Shown here: positions 32,851 through 44,385 of the stretch, piece after piece | Layout of the letters: every line of letters starts with the position of its first letter | How positions within the stretch are numbered: the first letter of the stretch is position 1 | Translations under genes and position numbers: made by a program | Assembly (NCBI GenBank): GCA_035048815.1 | Contig: JAUCBN010000012.1 | Coordinates: forward strand, 12,009,001-12,073,000 | Reading direction: 5' to 3' | DNA from: Abelmoschus esculentus | Lineage: Eukaryota; Streptophyta; Magnoliopsida; Malvales; Malvaceae | Length of the DNA: 64,000 nucleotides | The notes under the pieces: generated by a model | Told to the model about the DNA's origin: nothing | The model's database searches: none | Seen by the model: the letters and a program-made list of their open reading frames with translations, nothing else

Positions 32851-34990
32851 AACATCTGGTTTCTTGATTTCCCCAGTGTCTGGATCTTTATGCTCAATTT
32901 CTCTTTTGTTTTGGCGACATACTCACTTTCTATCAAGTTTTGTCTCGAGATATTTTTCTCCTCTTCTTCTTCTTCTCTTTTTTCTTTTTTTTTCTTGTTT
33001 CTTTTTCATGATGTCTCGGTTCTGTCAGTTTGATCATCGAAAGGTCCATCAAATGTGATGGTCCGAAAGTCTCTTTGGTCAAAATTTTTCTTTTTTTTCC
33101 TTTTTGTTGGAAGTCGGTATTCAAATTAGTGTTTTGTGGAAGGTGCAAAGATACACAAAATCCTTGTTGGGGTCATCTTTCTTAACCACTATATGCCTTT
33201 TCCTATAAGACGATTGTTTATCAAAATGAATGATGCATGAACATTTCCATTATGCATGTGTGTATGATGTATGTTTGGGATTGACAAACCCAACCTATCT
33301 GTAGGTATGCAATGATATTATGTTAACTCTGTTTCCAAAAGGTTGGTGCACTAATCCTCATTCGGTTGACCATGTAGGCTTCATTTATTAAACTTTCTCA
33401 TTCCTTATGACATCTCTGGTCATTTCTAATCTGAGCTCTAATTCTATTATTTTGCGGACAATAATGTTGTACTTATATTCTTTATATTCTCGTTTGGATC
33501 AATATGAAGGTTGATCGGAATTCTCTGTGTCCTGATTTCATTTATGTGCTCGTCAAAGTACCTTAATGGCGGCTGACTCTCAGTTTTCTTTCTTTATTGA
33601 AAAAAGATTTTATTTGCATGTATTTCAATATGCAAGAAAAACTTTGAAAAATTTATAAGATTTGGAAGTTTATTGCAAAATAATTTAAAACAGGTTTACC
33701 TTCTTGAATGCCAAATGCAATGTCATATTTGTCCCAATCTGGCAAAAACAACTCTAATGAAGAGTATATTTAAAATATCCTTGACTATTATGGGGATATA
33801 AACAAATGCGTAGTCTCTTCTAGACTCACGAGTTTTCAAAAGGAACATACCCTTTCCTAGAGGCTACCCCTTTTGTGTGGCTCTCATTATCTCACTCTCT
33901 CATCCTGCCCCATCTTTCCCTCATTTAGGTTTCGATCAGGCACTTCGAAGTTCGACTTTCCTTGAAGCAAGGTTAACCTTTGGGCAGAAGTGTGATCTGA
34001 AGACAATCTCTTTTAGTTTGAACGTCCCTGAATGATCATAATGGTCTTTGAAAGCTTGTATGACCTGAATCAATGACCGAAGTAAATGTATCTGTGTATT
34101 TATGATTTGTATACTTCTAATATTTTTTCTTTTTTTTCTTTTTTCTTTTTTCTTTTTTCTTTTTTCTTTTTCTCTTTTTTTTACTAAAAATGACAATATT
34201 CAGGCCGACTTATCTCAGATGTGCTTCAATATTTGCTTTTTTGTAAATCTGTGAGATCCTGAGGATTCTTTACTCCTCTTTGCCTCATTCTTTCTGGCTG
34301 AATTTTTGCTTCTGAAATGCATGATCCATAAATGAAATATATACAACATTGTTTCCTTCACATTTCCTTTCCCTCTTTCAAGTTTCTGGGTTCGTCGTCA
34401 GATTGAGGTATTTTCCTATTATTCACTGCCAAAACTCGATCATCTTTGTGTAGCTTGTTGATATTGTTTGGATTCGATCACCTTTCTGTGATCCCCTGAT
34501 GGCTACAAAAATACTTTTTTACTTGATTCGGGCTTGTTTCAGTCTTCCGATTATCCTTCTGTTTCTTTCTTTTCTTTTTTTTCTTTTTTCTTTTTTTCCT
34601 CTATTTTTTCTCTCTCTTTCTTTTTCTTCTTTTTTTTGTGTGTTTTAGCTCTTGACTATTTCTTGCTGATAGTCTTTCGATTTCATTAACTGATTTGTCT
34701 GATCTTGCTTTGTTATTCAGGTGAGGTAAGAGAATGCCATTTGTCATCTCATTCAGGAAGTCCTGATAAGGTCTTTAGGAGATAGAAATTTAAGATCGAA
34801 TCTTGATTCAAGAATCTCAAACAACAATTTCCTGGGAAGGTCATTTTCCTAAAAATGGGAACTGCCCATTGTCTATTCGATGATGTTGTTCCTCTTTTGG
34901 ACTAAGTAGACTAGCGAAGACTCTCATTTGTAATATCCCCGCAACATTCAGTCTCTTCTGAATATACAAAACTTTAGAGTCGGTCTTTAA
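32851..34990. other. Non-coding 3' region of TAT/Ogre-like element
   Basis: Pyrimidine-rich runs of CTTTTTT on the plus strand (32960-33000, 34120-34180, 34560-34640) are purine runs on the element's own strand. No reading frame of protein quality was recognised. Confidence 0.5.
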
Positions 34991-35397
34991 GTTTAGAGCA
35001 AATATGCTACCACATTTGACACTTTCAGGACCAAGTGTATAATGATATGTATATGTATGTTCAAAAATGTTTGTTATGTATACATAAAAGAGTATGGACA
35101 ACTCCTAAAAATGAATGAATGTTCAAAGAATTAAGGAATGTAAAATCGTATAATGTGTGAAAGAAATATCACTTTAAAGTAAGTGCACTTACTTTGAGTT
35201 TGGAGCAAATATGCTACCGCATTTGACACTTTCAAGACCAAGTGTATAATGATATGTACATAAATGTTGAAAAATGTTTGTTATGTATACATAAGAGAGT
35301 AGGGACAAATCCTAAAAATGAATGAATGTTCAAAGAATTAAAGAATGTAAAATCGTATAATGTGTGAAAGAAATATCACTTTAAAGTAAGTGCCCTT
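34991..35397. repeat. Two-copy tandem repeat, 207-bp period
   Basis: Copies at 34991-35197 and 35198-35397 share AATATGCTACC, TTTGTTATGTATACATAA and AGAAATATCACTTTAAAGTA, with few differences. Confidence 0.9.
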
Positions 35398-36750
35398 TAC
35401 AAAACGTCTTTACTATTTTCCAGGCTCAAAGTAGTAAATTGAACTTCGCTTTTTGAAAACAAATATGCGTAAAACTTTTGATTTGATATTCAACTCAGAA
35501 GTCAATACCTCCCTAGAGTCATCTATGTCATTAGTCTTCGAAACTCAGACTACCGACTTCGATCAAACTTTGGACCTTGTTCTTCAGAGCTCCATAATTA
35601 TTATTCGTATGACTTGTGCTTCCCACACGACATTGACATCATAATCGGGTGTATAAGGATCATTTTCGATTTGGATTGGACAAGTATTGACAGCTCTTGA
35701 TGAGAATCAGGAATAACTCGGTATACATTATATGAATCCAAACGTTGATATTCTGTGTAACGTCTTCGAGATGATCTTCCAACTATTTTTGCCCCTTGTT
35801 TTGGTTATATGGTCTTCCATTTGCTTCCTCTAGTATCAAGTGAGATGGGAAAACATGTGTGATGCAGATGATGCAAAATGTATGCAGATGAAGATATTGA
35901 TCCCTGTTGATAATCACCCTACTAAATAGAGGGTCCATTACAATATTAGGGAGAACTAGTCTTATACATGACTACTAGTCCTAATTTCTATTTCTTATGA
36001 CCCTAAGCAACGTGATTGATCGGGGAATTTCTGTTACATCATGGATTCCGGATGAGAAGCTTCGATCTTCATGGCTAATCTTGTCTCGTTTTTTACTACC
36101 TTTTTAAACCACAGTCATCGATATATTTCGGCAATAGTCTTGGTTAAATATTATTTGAGCGACCCTAACATGTTGGTATTGTTAACAGTGGTTTCTTCCT
36201 ATTGATTTCACTTCCAAAATTCTAAACTACTCCCATAATCCTTTATAGTGGTCTCGATCTTTGTGAAAGTGGGTCGGTAAGGTATTGACCTCTTGTTCTT
36301 CTTCTTGTAGTTCGGTAAAAAACATCTCCTCGTTGATGTGTTTGGGAAACTGGTCAATTATCTTTTCTGATTGGCGATCTGTATCTGACTCTGACTTGTT
36401 CTCTAGATGGTAAACTAGTACCGACTCGGTAAATCTTTCTATTGTTAGGCTCTTGGAAGTTTTCTGTTACATCTTTCACATCTGTCTAGAATACCCGGTG
36501 GTCATTCTGTTGTAGACTCAGATAAGACGAATCATTGTTACCTGTTTTCGGTGTTTTATACATGCTTCTGACTCGATCTTCGAATGATGAGATGATATCG
36601 GTTTTGTATCTCTGATAACCCATTTGATCAAACTTCAGTTTTCTGTTACATCTTTCATGTTTGTTTGGAATCCCAGACTGACATTTTGATATAGACTCGA
36701 AAAAGATGCATGGTCATTACTTGATCGTTTGTTGGACTACTATCTGGCCC
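35398..36750. other. Non-coding 3' region of TAT/Ogre-like element, continued
   Basis: Contains a further pair of diverged repeats at about 36448-36520 and 36638-36715 (core GTTTTCTGTTACATCTTTCA). No ORF was recognised. The Athila-like element starts directly after 36750. Confidence 0.5.
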
Positions 36751-38006
36751 TGATAAGTGCTCAACTCACTATCACTTTCTACACTTTTCATGAGCACTTA
36801 TCATCAAATCTACAACTACTTGAACCAATGCATGGACTTAATGTAATAAATTTAAAGATTATGTCATTAAAGATTATATTTGTAGAAAATGCGTACTTTA
36901 ATGTATTTTTTTACCTGTGCAGGAACAAGTACTGCTGAGGTAGCAGAATGAGGCCGAGACAGGACCTGATGCTGAGGCAGTAGAGAAGAAAAAGGCAATA
37001 TGGTTTGCAATTGAAGGAGAAAAATGAGGAGAATGTTGCTGAGTAAGAAGCCCAAGAATCGGAGCTGAACAACACAAGAAAAGCCCAAGGACAAGTCCAC
37101 GCAGGATGAAACATTCTAGAAGATCAAACTTGAAAATATTTACCGTATGTACAGAACTTGTTCCCTACTCCAAGTTGTACTCTAATTAGGAAAGGTTTGC
37201 CTTAGGCCAAGCCTATATAAGGCATAGCCTTCCTAGAGGTTAGAGAGACAATAAATCTTAAAAGTCGAATTTTGAGAGAGTTTTAGGAACAATTCTTCTC
37301 ATCATGTTCTAAATTTTTTTAGGCTTTTGATGAAGGTTGTTAAGTATTTGTGAGAGGATATTGTATTTTGATTCTCGTTTCAATGCAATAAAATATCAAA
37401 GTTTGCTTACTCTTTGTCATTCTTTGTTCTTGCATCCAAGCCCGAGAGGGAAGTTTGTAAGTAATCTATTTGTTTAGACTCGAGAGAGCTAGACTCGCGA
37501 AAGGAGTAAGTGCGGTATTCAACTTGATTGGAGGATACTAACTCGGCCTAGGGATAGATTAAGAGTTTCAGCGGCTAAAAGAAGTGTGGGATTGGTTGTT
37601 GGTTATAATTGATTAACGCCGAGAGGTATCATCAAGGACTGACCTTCAACAGTGTTTCGACTTAGTAATAAGTGCGGTATTGTCGCTGCCGAGATAGTAT
37701 CTGCAGTACTACCGAGGCATTGTAATGCAATTGCATTGAATAGAAGCAAATCAAACAAATCCACAATACAACACAACTGAATCCTACCCTCTCTCTCATA
37801 TTTGATATCACTTTAGTTAGTTTATATAGTTTAATCAACACTCAAACTTATTTGTGTTTTTACTTTTATTTTACAGAAGCAAGAAGTCCCAAGGAAGCAT
37901 ATTAAGTATACCAATCCCTGAGGAGACGATAACTCGATAAAATACTTATCACTTATTACTTGACATGTATACTTGCACTATAATTGCGAATATTTAGCAC
38001 GCATCA
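36751..38006 (+). repeat. 5' LTR of nested Athila-like element
   Basis: 1256 bp from TGATAAGTGCTC to TAGCACGCATCA. It has a TATA box in GCCTATATAAGG (37211-37222). The start is similar to that of the LTR at 22073. Compared with the right LTR it lacks about 70 bp near 37670. Confidence 0.8.
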
Positions 38007-38012
38007 AGATTT

Positions 38013-38030
38013 TGGCGCAGTTGCCGGGGA
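38013..38030 (+). other. Primer-binding site of Athila-like element
   Basis: TGGCGCAGTTGCCGGGGA starts seven bases after the LTR. It is close to the TGGCGCCGTTGCCGGGGA-type PBS typical of Athila and related gypsy elements. Confidence 0.8.
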
Positions 38031-38112
38031 TTGGCAACTAAATTTTGTTTTCTTTATATTCTTGCTTTAATTTTAGTATTAGTTATTTTCATTTCTATTT
38101 AGTTTTTGGTGT

Positions 38113-41001
38113 ATGACCAGGTCTAAACCTAGCAATCCATTGCATGAAATTGTCCCAGAAATCGAAAGAACTTATCAGAGGCTGAGAAGACAGATCCAAG
38201 GAGCCATGGCAGTAAATCCAGGAAACCAGAACTTACCTGAAGGTATTGGAAGTCATCAATAGCAACCACTGCCGCAACCACTGCCGCGACAACTAACTGT
38301 CAGAGATTTTCTGGTGGAAGATTTAAATGGATTGAACCCTGGAGTTGTTACACCAGAGATTGAGACAACCCACTTTGAACTTAAACTTGTGATGTTCAGT
38401 ATGCTTAATACTATTGGACAATTCAGTGGGGCTGCAAAAGAAGATGCCAGGCAGCATCTCAAATCCTTCATAAAAGTATGCAACTCTTTCAAAATCCAAG
38501 GAGTTCATGAAGACATTTTGTGGCTGAAACTTTTCCCTTATTCACTGAGGGATAGGCTAAAACCTGGCTGAATAGCATTTCGGCAGGATTAATTGGATCT
38601 TGGAGTGAACTCTATCAAGAATTCATTACACGATTTAACTTGTGATGTTTAGTATGCTTAATACTATTGGACAATTCAGTGGGGCTACAAAAGAAGATAC
38701 CAGGCAGCATCTCAAATCCTTCATAAAAGTATGCAACTCTTTCAAAATCCAAGGAGTTCTTGAAGATATTTTGTGGCTGAAACTTTTCCCTTATTCACTG
38801 AGGGATAGGCTAAAACCTGGCTGAATAACATTTCGGCAGGATTAATTGGATCTTGGAGTAAACTCTATCAAGAATTCATTACACGATTTAACTTGTGATG
38901 TTTAGTATGCTTAATACTACAGTGGGGCTGCAAAAGAAGATGCCAGGCAGCATCTCAAATCCTTCATAAAAGTATGCAACTCTTTCAAAATCCAAGGAGT
39001 TCATGAAGACATTTTGTGGCTGAAACTTTTCCCTTATTCACTGAGGGATAGGCTAAAACTTGGCTGAATAGCATTTCGGCAGGATTAATTGGATCTTGAA
39101 GTGAACTCTATCAAGAATTCATTACACGATTTAACCCTACAAATTTATATGGTCAAATTTGTAATGAGATTACTTCTTTTAGACAGGTTGATGACAAACC
39201 TATGTACGAGGCTTGGGAACGCTACAGAGAGTTACTGAATAGATGTCCACTACATAGATTCTCACTATGGACACAAGTAACCATGTTCTATAATGCCACC
39301 AATGCCTCGACAAGGATGATGTTGGATGCCTCAGCAAACAATACACTCCTTGGCAAGGCCCCGGAAGAAGCTATAGAAATTCTGAACAAACTCGCAAGGA
39401 ACGATTTCCAATTTCCTACTTCTAGGCGAGGAGGATTAAGACGCCAAGCCACAGTGAATGAACTAGAAACCAACAATTCAGTGGCAGCATAGTTGGCATC
39501 TTTGACAGAAATGGTTCAGAACATGCAAGTACAACAAAATACTCATGAGGTAAAAGCAATAAATTCTTCTGAGTATATGCAAGACGAGGAAACTAGCTTT
39601 TATGTAAGAAACTACAACCGGAATGACAACATGATGTCAAATATATACAATCCGGTATGGAAAAGACATCCAAACTTTTCATGGAGTAATCCTAACAATG
39701 CCTTGAACCCCACCAGCCAGGCCTCAAGTTATCAACATTCACTGTCGCAGCTACAAGTACAATAGTCACTATTGCAGCAGCAGATGCATCAATAGTAGCA
39801 ACCTATGAACTTATTAGAGAATACTCTCAAGGCTTTTATCATAAAAACTAAATCATATATGGTTGAGAACAGCAGTTTCATGAAGAGGATTGATAACTTC
39901 ATGAACAGAACAGAGATGAGGCTTCAAAACCAGGAAGTTGCTATAAAATCACTAGAAACCCAAGTTGGTCAGTTTGCTCAAAGACAAAATACTAGACCAC
40001 AAAAGGGATTACCTAGCAATACTGAAGTTGCTAAAGGTATGGGCCATGAACAATGCAAGGCAATCACTATAAGAAGTGGCCTACAATTGAAGGAATCAAT
40101 GGGCAAGTCAGCAACTAAAGTTCCACCAGCAACAAAGGAGGACACAGACAAGGAGGACTTCGATACTGAATAGACTGAACACGAGGACAAAGCCCCAACA
40201 GAGAGCTCAGCAGCACCTGAACTACCTGCCGAGACAACAAGATACATAGTAGTTCCAATTATTAAATTCTAAACTAATGAGACACTGGAAGAGATGAGAC
40301 CACCACCATCTTTCCCACAAAGGTTGAAAAAACAGAAACAGGACCACCAGTTTAAGAAGTTCCTTGATATTATAAAGCAAGTCCACATCAACTTGCCATT
40401 TGTTGAGGCAATTGAACAGATGCTCAATTATGCTAAATTCTTGAAAGACGTTGTGTCTAAGAGAAAGAAGCTAGGCGAGTTTGAGACAGTGGCAGCAACT
40501 GAAGGATGCATGGCAATGTTACACAATCGCATGCCACCCAAACTGAAGGACCCTTAATGCTTTACCATACCTTGTGCAATTGGTAACAATTATGAAGGAA
40601 AGATACTATGTGACCTAGGAGCAAGCATAAATCTCATGCCAAAATCAGTTTTTCAAAAGCTTGGAATAGGAAGGGCATAACCTACGACAATGCTGCTCCA
40701 ACTTGCGAATAGATCCTATGTGTATCCTGAAGGAAAAATAGAGGATATATTGGTAAGGGTTGACAAGTTTATTTTCCCTGCCAACTTCTTTGTCCTTGAC
40801 TTTGAAGCAGACGAAAATGCACTGATCATCTTAGGAAGACATTTCCTTGCTACTGGACAGACCTTAATAGATGTGGAGAATGGAGAGTTGACAATGAGGG
40901 TCAATGATCAGCAAATCAAACTCAACGTATTCTACAATTTGAGAAAATTTGATGGTCCAGAAGAGTGCAAAGCCCTCCAGATAACAGAATATCCTACCTA
41001 G
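38113..41001 (+). pseudogene. Broken Athila gag with protease
   Basis: Starts MTRSKPSNPLHEI at 38113 and hits a stop at 38260-38262. The capsid-like part continues (FLVEDLNGLNPGV, then RQHLKSFIKVCNSF) but a 253-bp segment is present three times in tandem, and 253 is not a multiple of three, so the frame is lost. After it the Gag sequence resumes (MYEAWERYRELLNRCP at 39202; VGQFAQRQNTRP at about 39970). Protease follows with [11 protein letters not shown] near 40610-40640, where DLG stands in place of the usual D-T/S-G, then ALIILGRHFLATG. At least five in-frame stops occur. It cannot make a full Gag. Confidence 0.85.
38386..39135 (+). repeat. 253-bp tandem triplication in gag
   Basis: Three direct copies start at 38386, 38639 and 38892. 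Each contains CTTGTGATGTT, CAGGCAGCATCTCAAATCC and TTCGGCAGGATTAATTGGAT, and ends in TTCATTACACGATTTAA. Copy 3 lacks about 12 bp (ATTGGACAATTC). The copies differ at few positions, so the triplication is younger than most other damage here. Confidence 0.95.
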
Positions 41002-41624
41002 GCAGCACGCTTGGGCCAAAGTGGAGGCAGAAAATAAATAAGGGATTGGCCAGCACCTGCAGGAAAATCCATACCAACAAAAGATGAGCCATTTGGGAGA
41101 TGCATTTATATGCACTCCACTAGTAACATAATCTCTTCCCTTCTATTCTGTTTTATTATATTATGATTAGTTTTAATTTATGTAGTTATTTTTATTTTCA
41201 GCATTTTTCCTTAATATTTTTCCTTAGTAATATTTTCTTTTATGTCTAGTTAATTTTTTTAGGAAAATAACATCAAGAATAATAGAGAATTAGTTCAGAG
41301 CAGAAACTCTATCGAGGCAGTAAATAGTGTCAGAAGTCGTAGAAGTCCGAACGGGCAGAAACAATGCAACGGCTATCTACGAGTTTTTCGCCGCGGTAGT
41401 AATTACTAACGGGCATTAAATTCAAAACGGCTATAAAATGGCTAGTGGTTAAAACGGTCACAATGTCGAGGCCTATATAAGCAGCATCCCTCTCTTGAAC
41501 TATTCACTCTTGCATTCTTGAATTCTTTAGCATTGTACTCAATCTTGTTCTCACAATACTCTCACAATTCTTCTTGAAACTTTTCAAAACACTTTACCAA
41601 GACTTTCAATCCTATAAATCATCA
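41002..41624 (+). other. Non-coding stretch with TATA box before the Athila 3' ORF
   Basis: No coding sequence was recognised. A TATA-like GCCTATATAAGCAG lies at 41471-41484, about 150 bp before the 3' ORF start and followed by a CT-rich stretch. This layout could be an internal promoter for the 3' ORF. Confidence 0.5.
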
Positions 41625-42661
41625 ATGGCAGCATACAACAAATATCCCCTGCCACTATTGCAGACCGATTCAAAAGATCTTTTGTTGCTCGACAGCTGTG
41701 GGAAGAACAAGGATTTCAAAACAGTGAGGAAGAAAATCTTGGCATTGAACACTATCTGTTCAACAAGATTCAGCATCAAAAATGACAACTCTTCTGCCTA
41801 CAACCCGAGCAAGCTAATGAAACAATAGTGCGGGAATTTTATGCACATGGGCCAAGCAAGGACAGTCTTTTTGTTTACTGTCGAGGCAGACCTGTACGCT
41901 TGGATGCCGAAAAAATTAATGAGTTCTACGACCTAGCACCGAGATAAGATAAGCATGCCGAATTCGTGGACGACATCACCACCCAAGACTACGAATTAAT
42001 CAAGGGCGACCTCTGTTACAATAATACTCCATGGGAAACTGGTGCCCATAGAGGTTCTGTGACAAGGCAAAGCCTCAAACCCAAGGCAAAATTGTGGTTC
42101 ACATTTTTCAAGAGACGCCTCATCCCTACCCCCCACAACAGCACGGTGGACCGTAAAAGATTGGTGTTAATCCAATCAATTATCAACAAGAGGAGTATCA
42201 ATGTTGGAGAGATCATTCTTTGAGAAATTCATTATTGTGGTAAGAAGGAACGTGGATCGTTATATTTCCCATGTTTAATATCTGGTTTATGTATTGCTGC
42301 AGGAGTACCAATTGAAGACACGAATGAATACACACTAACGAGACAAGGATGGACGAGAGAATTCTACCACAGAGTGATGCAAATCACACAAGCAGAACCT
42401 GTCAAGGCAACGCCACAGTAGTTTACTGCTGACTTCACTGCCGGAACTCAATACACGACAAAGATGCCAGACACTATCGAAGCCCCTGCCGCAGTAGACC
42501 CCTACCAAGAAATTCTTCAGAGGATAGAAGCCATGGACCTTCGCCAACAAAGATACATGGAATACCAAAGAGACTTCAACAATACCCTTGCCCAGATGAT
42601 GATGCAAACTTCCCCAACCAAGGAGCACAATTTCCATAATGCCCTACAAACATATTTGTAA
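41625..42661 (+). pseudogene. Athila 3' ORF, broken (plant transposon-protein type)
   Basis: Begins MAAYNKYPLPLLQ at 41625. Continuous similarity is split over frames: NETIVREFYAHGPSK near 41820-41860, FVDDITTQDYELIKGDLC near 41960-42015, SLKPKAKLWFTFFKRRLIP near 42070-42125, and the end EYQRDFNNTLAQMMMQ near 42560-42605. It stops at 42659-42661. The block order matches the relic at 19740-20280. I link it to the plant-specific domain found in Athila elements; its role in the cycle is not established. Stops at about 41826, 41946, 42221 and 42420 break it. Confidence 0.7.
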
Positions 42662-42675
42662 CGACAACACCTTAC

Positions 42676-43508
42676 ACAGAGACCATAGATCTTAAGAGCC
42701 GAATTTTGAGAGCGTTTTAGGAACAATTCTTCCCATCATGTTCTAAATTTTCTTAAGGTTTTGGTGAAGGTTGTTAAGTATTTGTGAGAGGAGATTGTAT
42801 TTTGATTCTTTTTTCAATACAATAAAATATCAAAGTTTGCTTACTCTTTTTCATTCTTTGTTCTTGCATCCAAGCCCGGGAGGGAAGTTTTTAAGTAATC
42901 TATTTGTTTAGACTCGAGAGATCTAGACTCGCGTAAGGAGTAAGTGCGGTATTCAACTTGATTGGAAGATACTAACTCGGCCTAGGGATAGGTTAAGAGT
43001 TTCAGCGGCTAAAAGAAGTATGGGATTGGTTGTTGGTTATAATTGATTAACGTCGGGAGATATCATCAAGGACTGACCTTTAATAGTGTTTCGACTTAGG
43101 GATAAGCGGAGCCATACAAGGACACTTTGCCAAACTTTGATAAATCTGCCCAAGAGCAAGGGATTATCGCGACAGAGAATATTGTCGCTACCGAGACAGT
43201 ATCTGCAGTACTGTCGAGGCAGTACAATGCAATTGCATTGAACAAAAGTAGATCAATCAAATCCACAATATAACACAACTAGATCTTACCCTCTCTCTCA
43301 TATTTAATATCACTTTAGTTAGTTTATTTAGTTTAATCAACACTCAAACTTATCTTTGTTTTTACTTTTATTTTACAGAAGCAAGAAAATCCAAGGAAGC
43401 ATATTAAGTATACCAATCCCTGAGGAGACGATAACTCGATAAAATACTTATCACTTATTACTTGACGTGTAAACTTGCACTATAATTGTGTATATTTAGC
43501 ACACATCA
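42676..43508 (+). repeat. Truncated right LTR of Athila-like element
   Basis: Matches 37250-38006. The first half of the LTR, and any polypurine tract, is missing and it joins directly to the 3' ORF. It contains about 70 bp (around 43105-43175) that are absent from the left LTR. It is followed by AGTTTTTGGCGTCG, which resembles the start of the PBS region. Confidence 0.8.
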
Positions 43509-43522
43509 AGTTTTTGGCGTCG

Positions 43523-44364
43523 TACTAAGTATACCAAAGTTTTTATATTATCCTTCGTTTTTCCTCTAACAAATGTTTGATTAAAGGGGTCTGATAAATG
43601 GTGACCTTACCGAATCTCGTCCCTTATTCAATGTCTCTAATCAATTTCTAAGTATGAGGTTTAGGTTTTTAGATACCTCTCTTTCATGGTGAAAGTTTCC
43701 TATGTAGGATGAATCACTCGAATCAATACCTCCTAATGCAATGCAAAATTTGATGATGCATGCAAAAAAGAAAATAAAAACATGAAGATACCAAGTTAGT
43801 AATGGGTAAAAATAATAAAAGCAAAAATAAATTCGAAAAATAAATTGCGTAAAAATAAATAGAGAAGGGCAACCCTAGTTATCCTGTTTAGTTCTCCTAA
43901 GGTATCCACATGGCTCTAGTGGGATGGGTAATCTAGTTCTATACATGCAGTGTTGATGCTAAAGGGGACCCGAATTGTCCGAGCAGTCCTTTACTAAGAG
44001 TAGCAAGACCCCTGATCATCACCCATTATAGGCTCATCTTGACCGGGTTCAATTCAGAGGGACCCGTTCGCTTATGCCCTTACGAAGGAACGATATCCTC
44101 ACGAAAGTATAAGATAGTGGAGCCCCGAAGGTACTTCGGCTAGGGCCAATACGGGAGAACGATATCTCCACGAAAGCATTAGCCTTTTCCCCCACTTAGA
44201 AGGACGCGTTTAGATGTCAATTTTAAATGTGAAAAAATAAAAGCACAAATTCAATTAAACATTAATTTGATCGTCACTTTATCCCGAAACCTTTAATATT
44301 AATGAAACGATAATTAATTTTAAAAAGCCCGACTTACTTTTTTGTTTTTTAAAAAACAAAATTT
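43523..44364 (-). other. 5' leader of TAT/Ogre-like element
   Basis: This would be the untranslated leader next to the 5' LTR. It has repeats around ACGAAAG and GGAACGATATC (44095-44180), which could form stem-loops. No gag start was recognised. Confidence 0.5.
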
Positions 44365-44383
44365 GTCCCCAACGGAGTCGCCA
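44365..44383 (-). other. Primer-binding site of TAT/Ogre-like element
   Basis: On the minus strand TGGCGACTCCGTTGGGGAC starts two bases after the LTR. TGGCGACTC-type sites are known from TAT/Ogre elements, where they are attributed to an arginine tRNA; I state the tRNA from memory. Confidence 0.75.
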
Positions 44384-44385
44384 TT

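Larger units (their letters stand above)
36751..43508 (+). mobile_element. Athila-like Ty3/gypsy element nested in TAT/Ogre-like element
   Basis: 5' LTR (36751-38006), PBS, a broken gag with protease (38113-41001), a non-coding stretch, a broken 3' ORF (41625-42661) and a right LTR lacking its first half (about 42676-43508). There is no reverse transcriptase or integrase between protease and the 3' ORF. No target duplication was found. A second PBS-like sequence just beyond the right LTR suggests a recombined structure, not a simple insertion. Confidence 0.8.

Noticed and set aside
32960..34640. Long CTTTTT runs as promoters or terminators
   Set aside because: Simple pyrimidine tracts in retroelement sequence; no adjoining gene.
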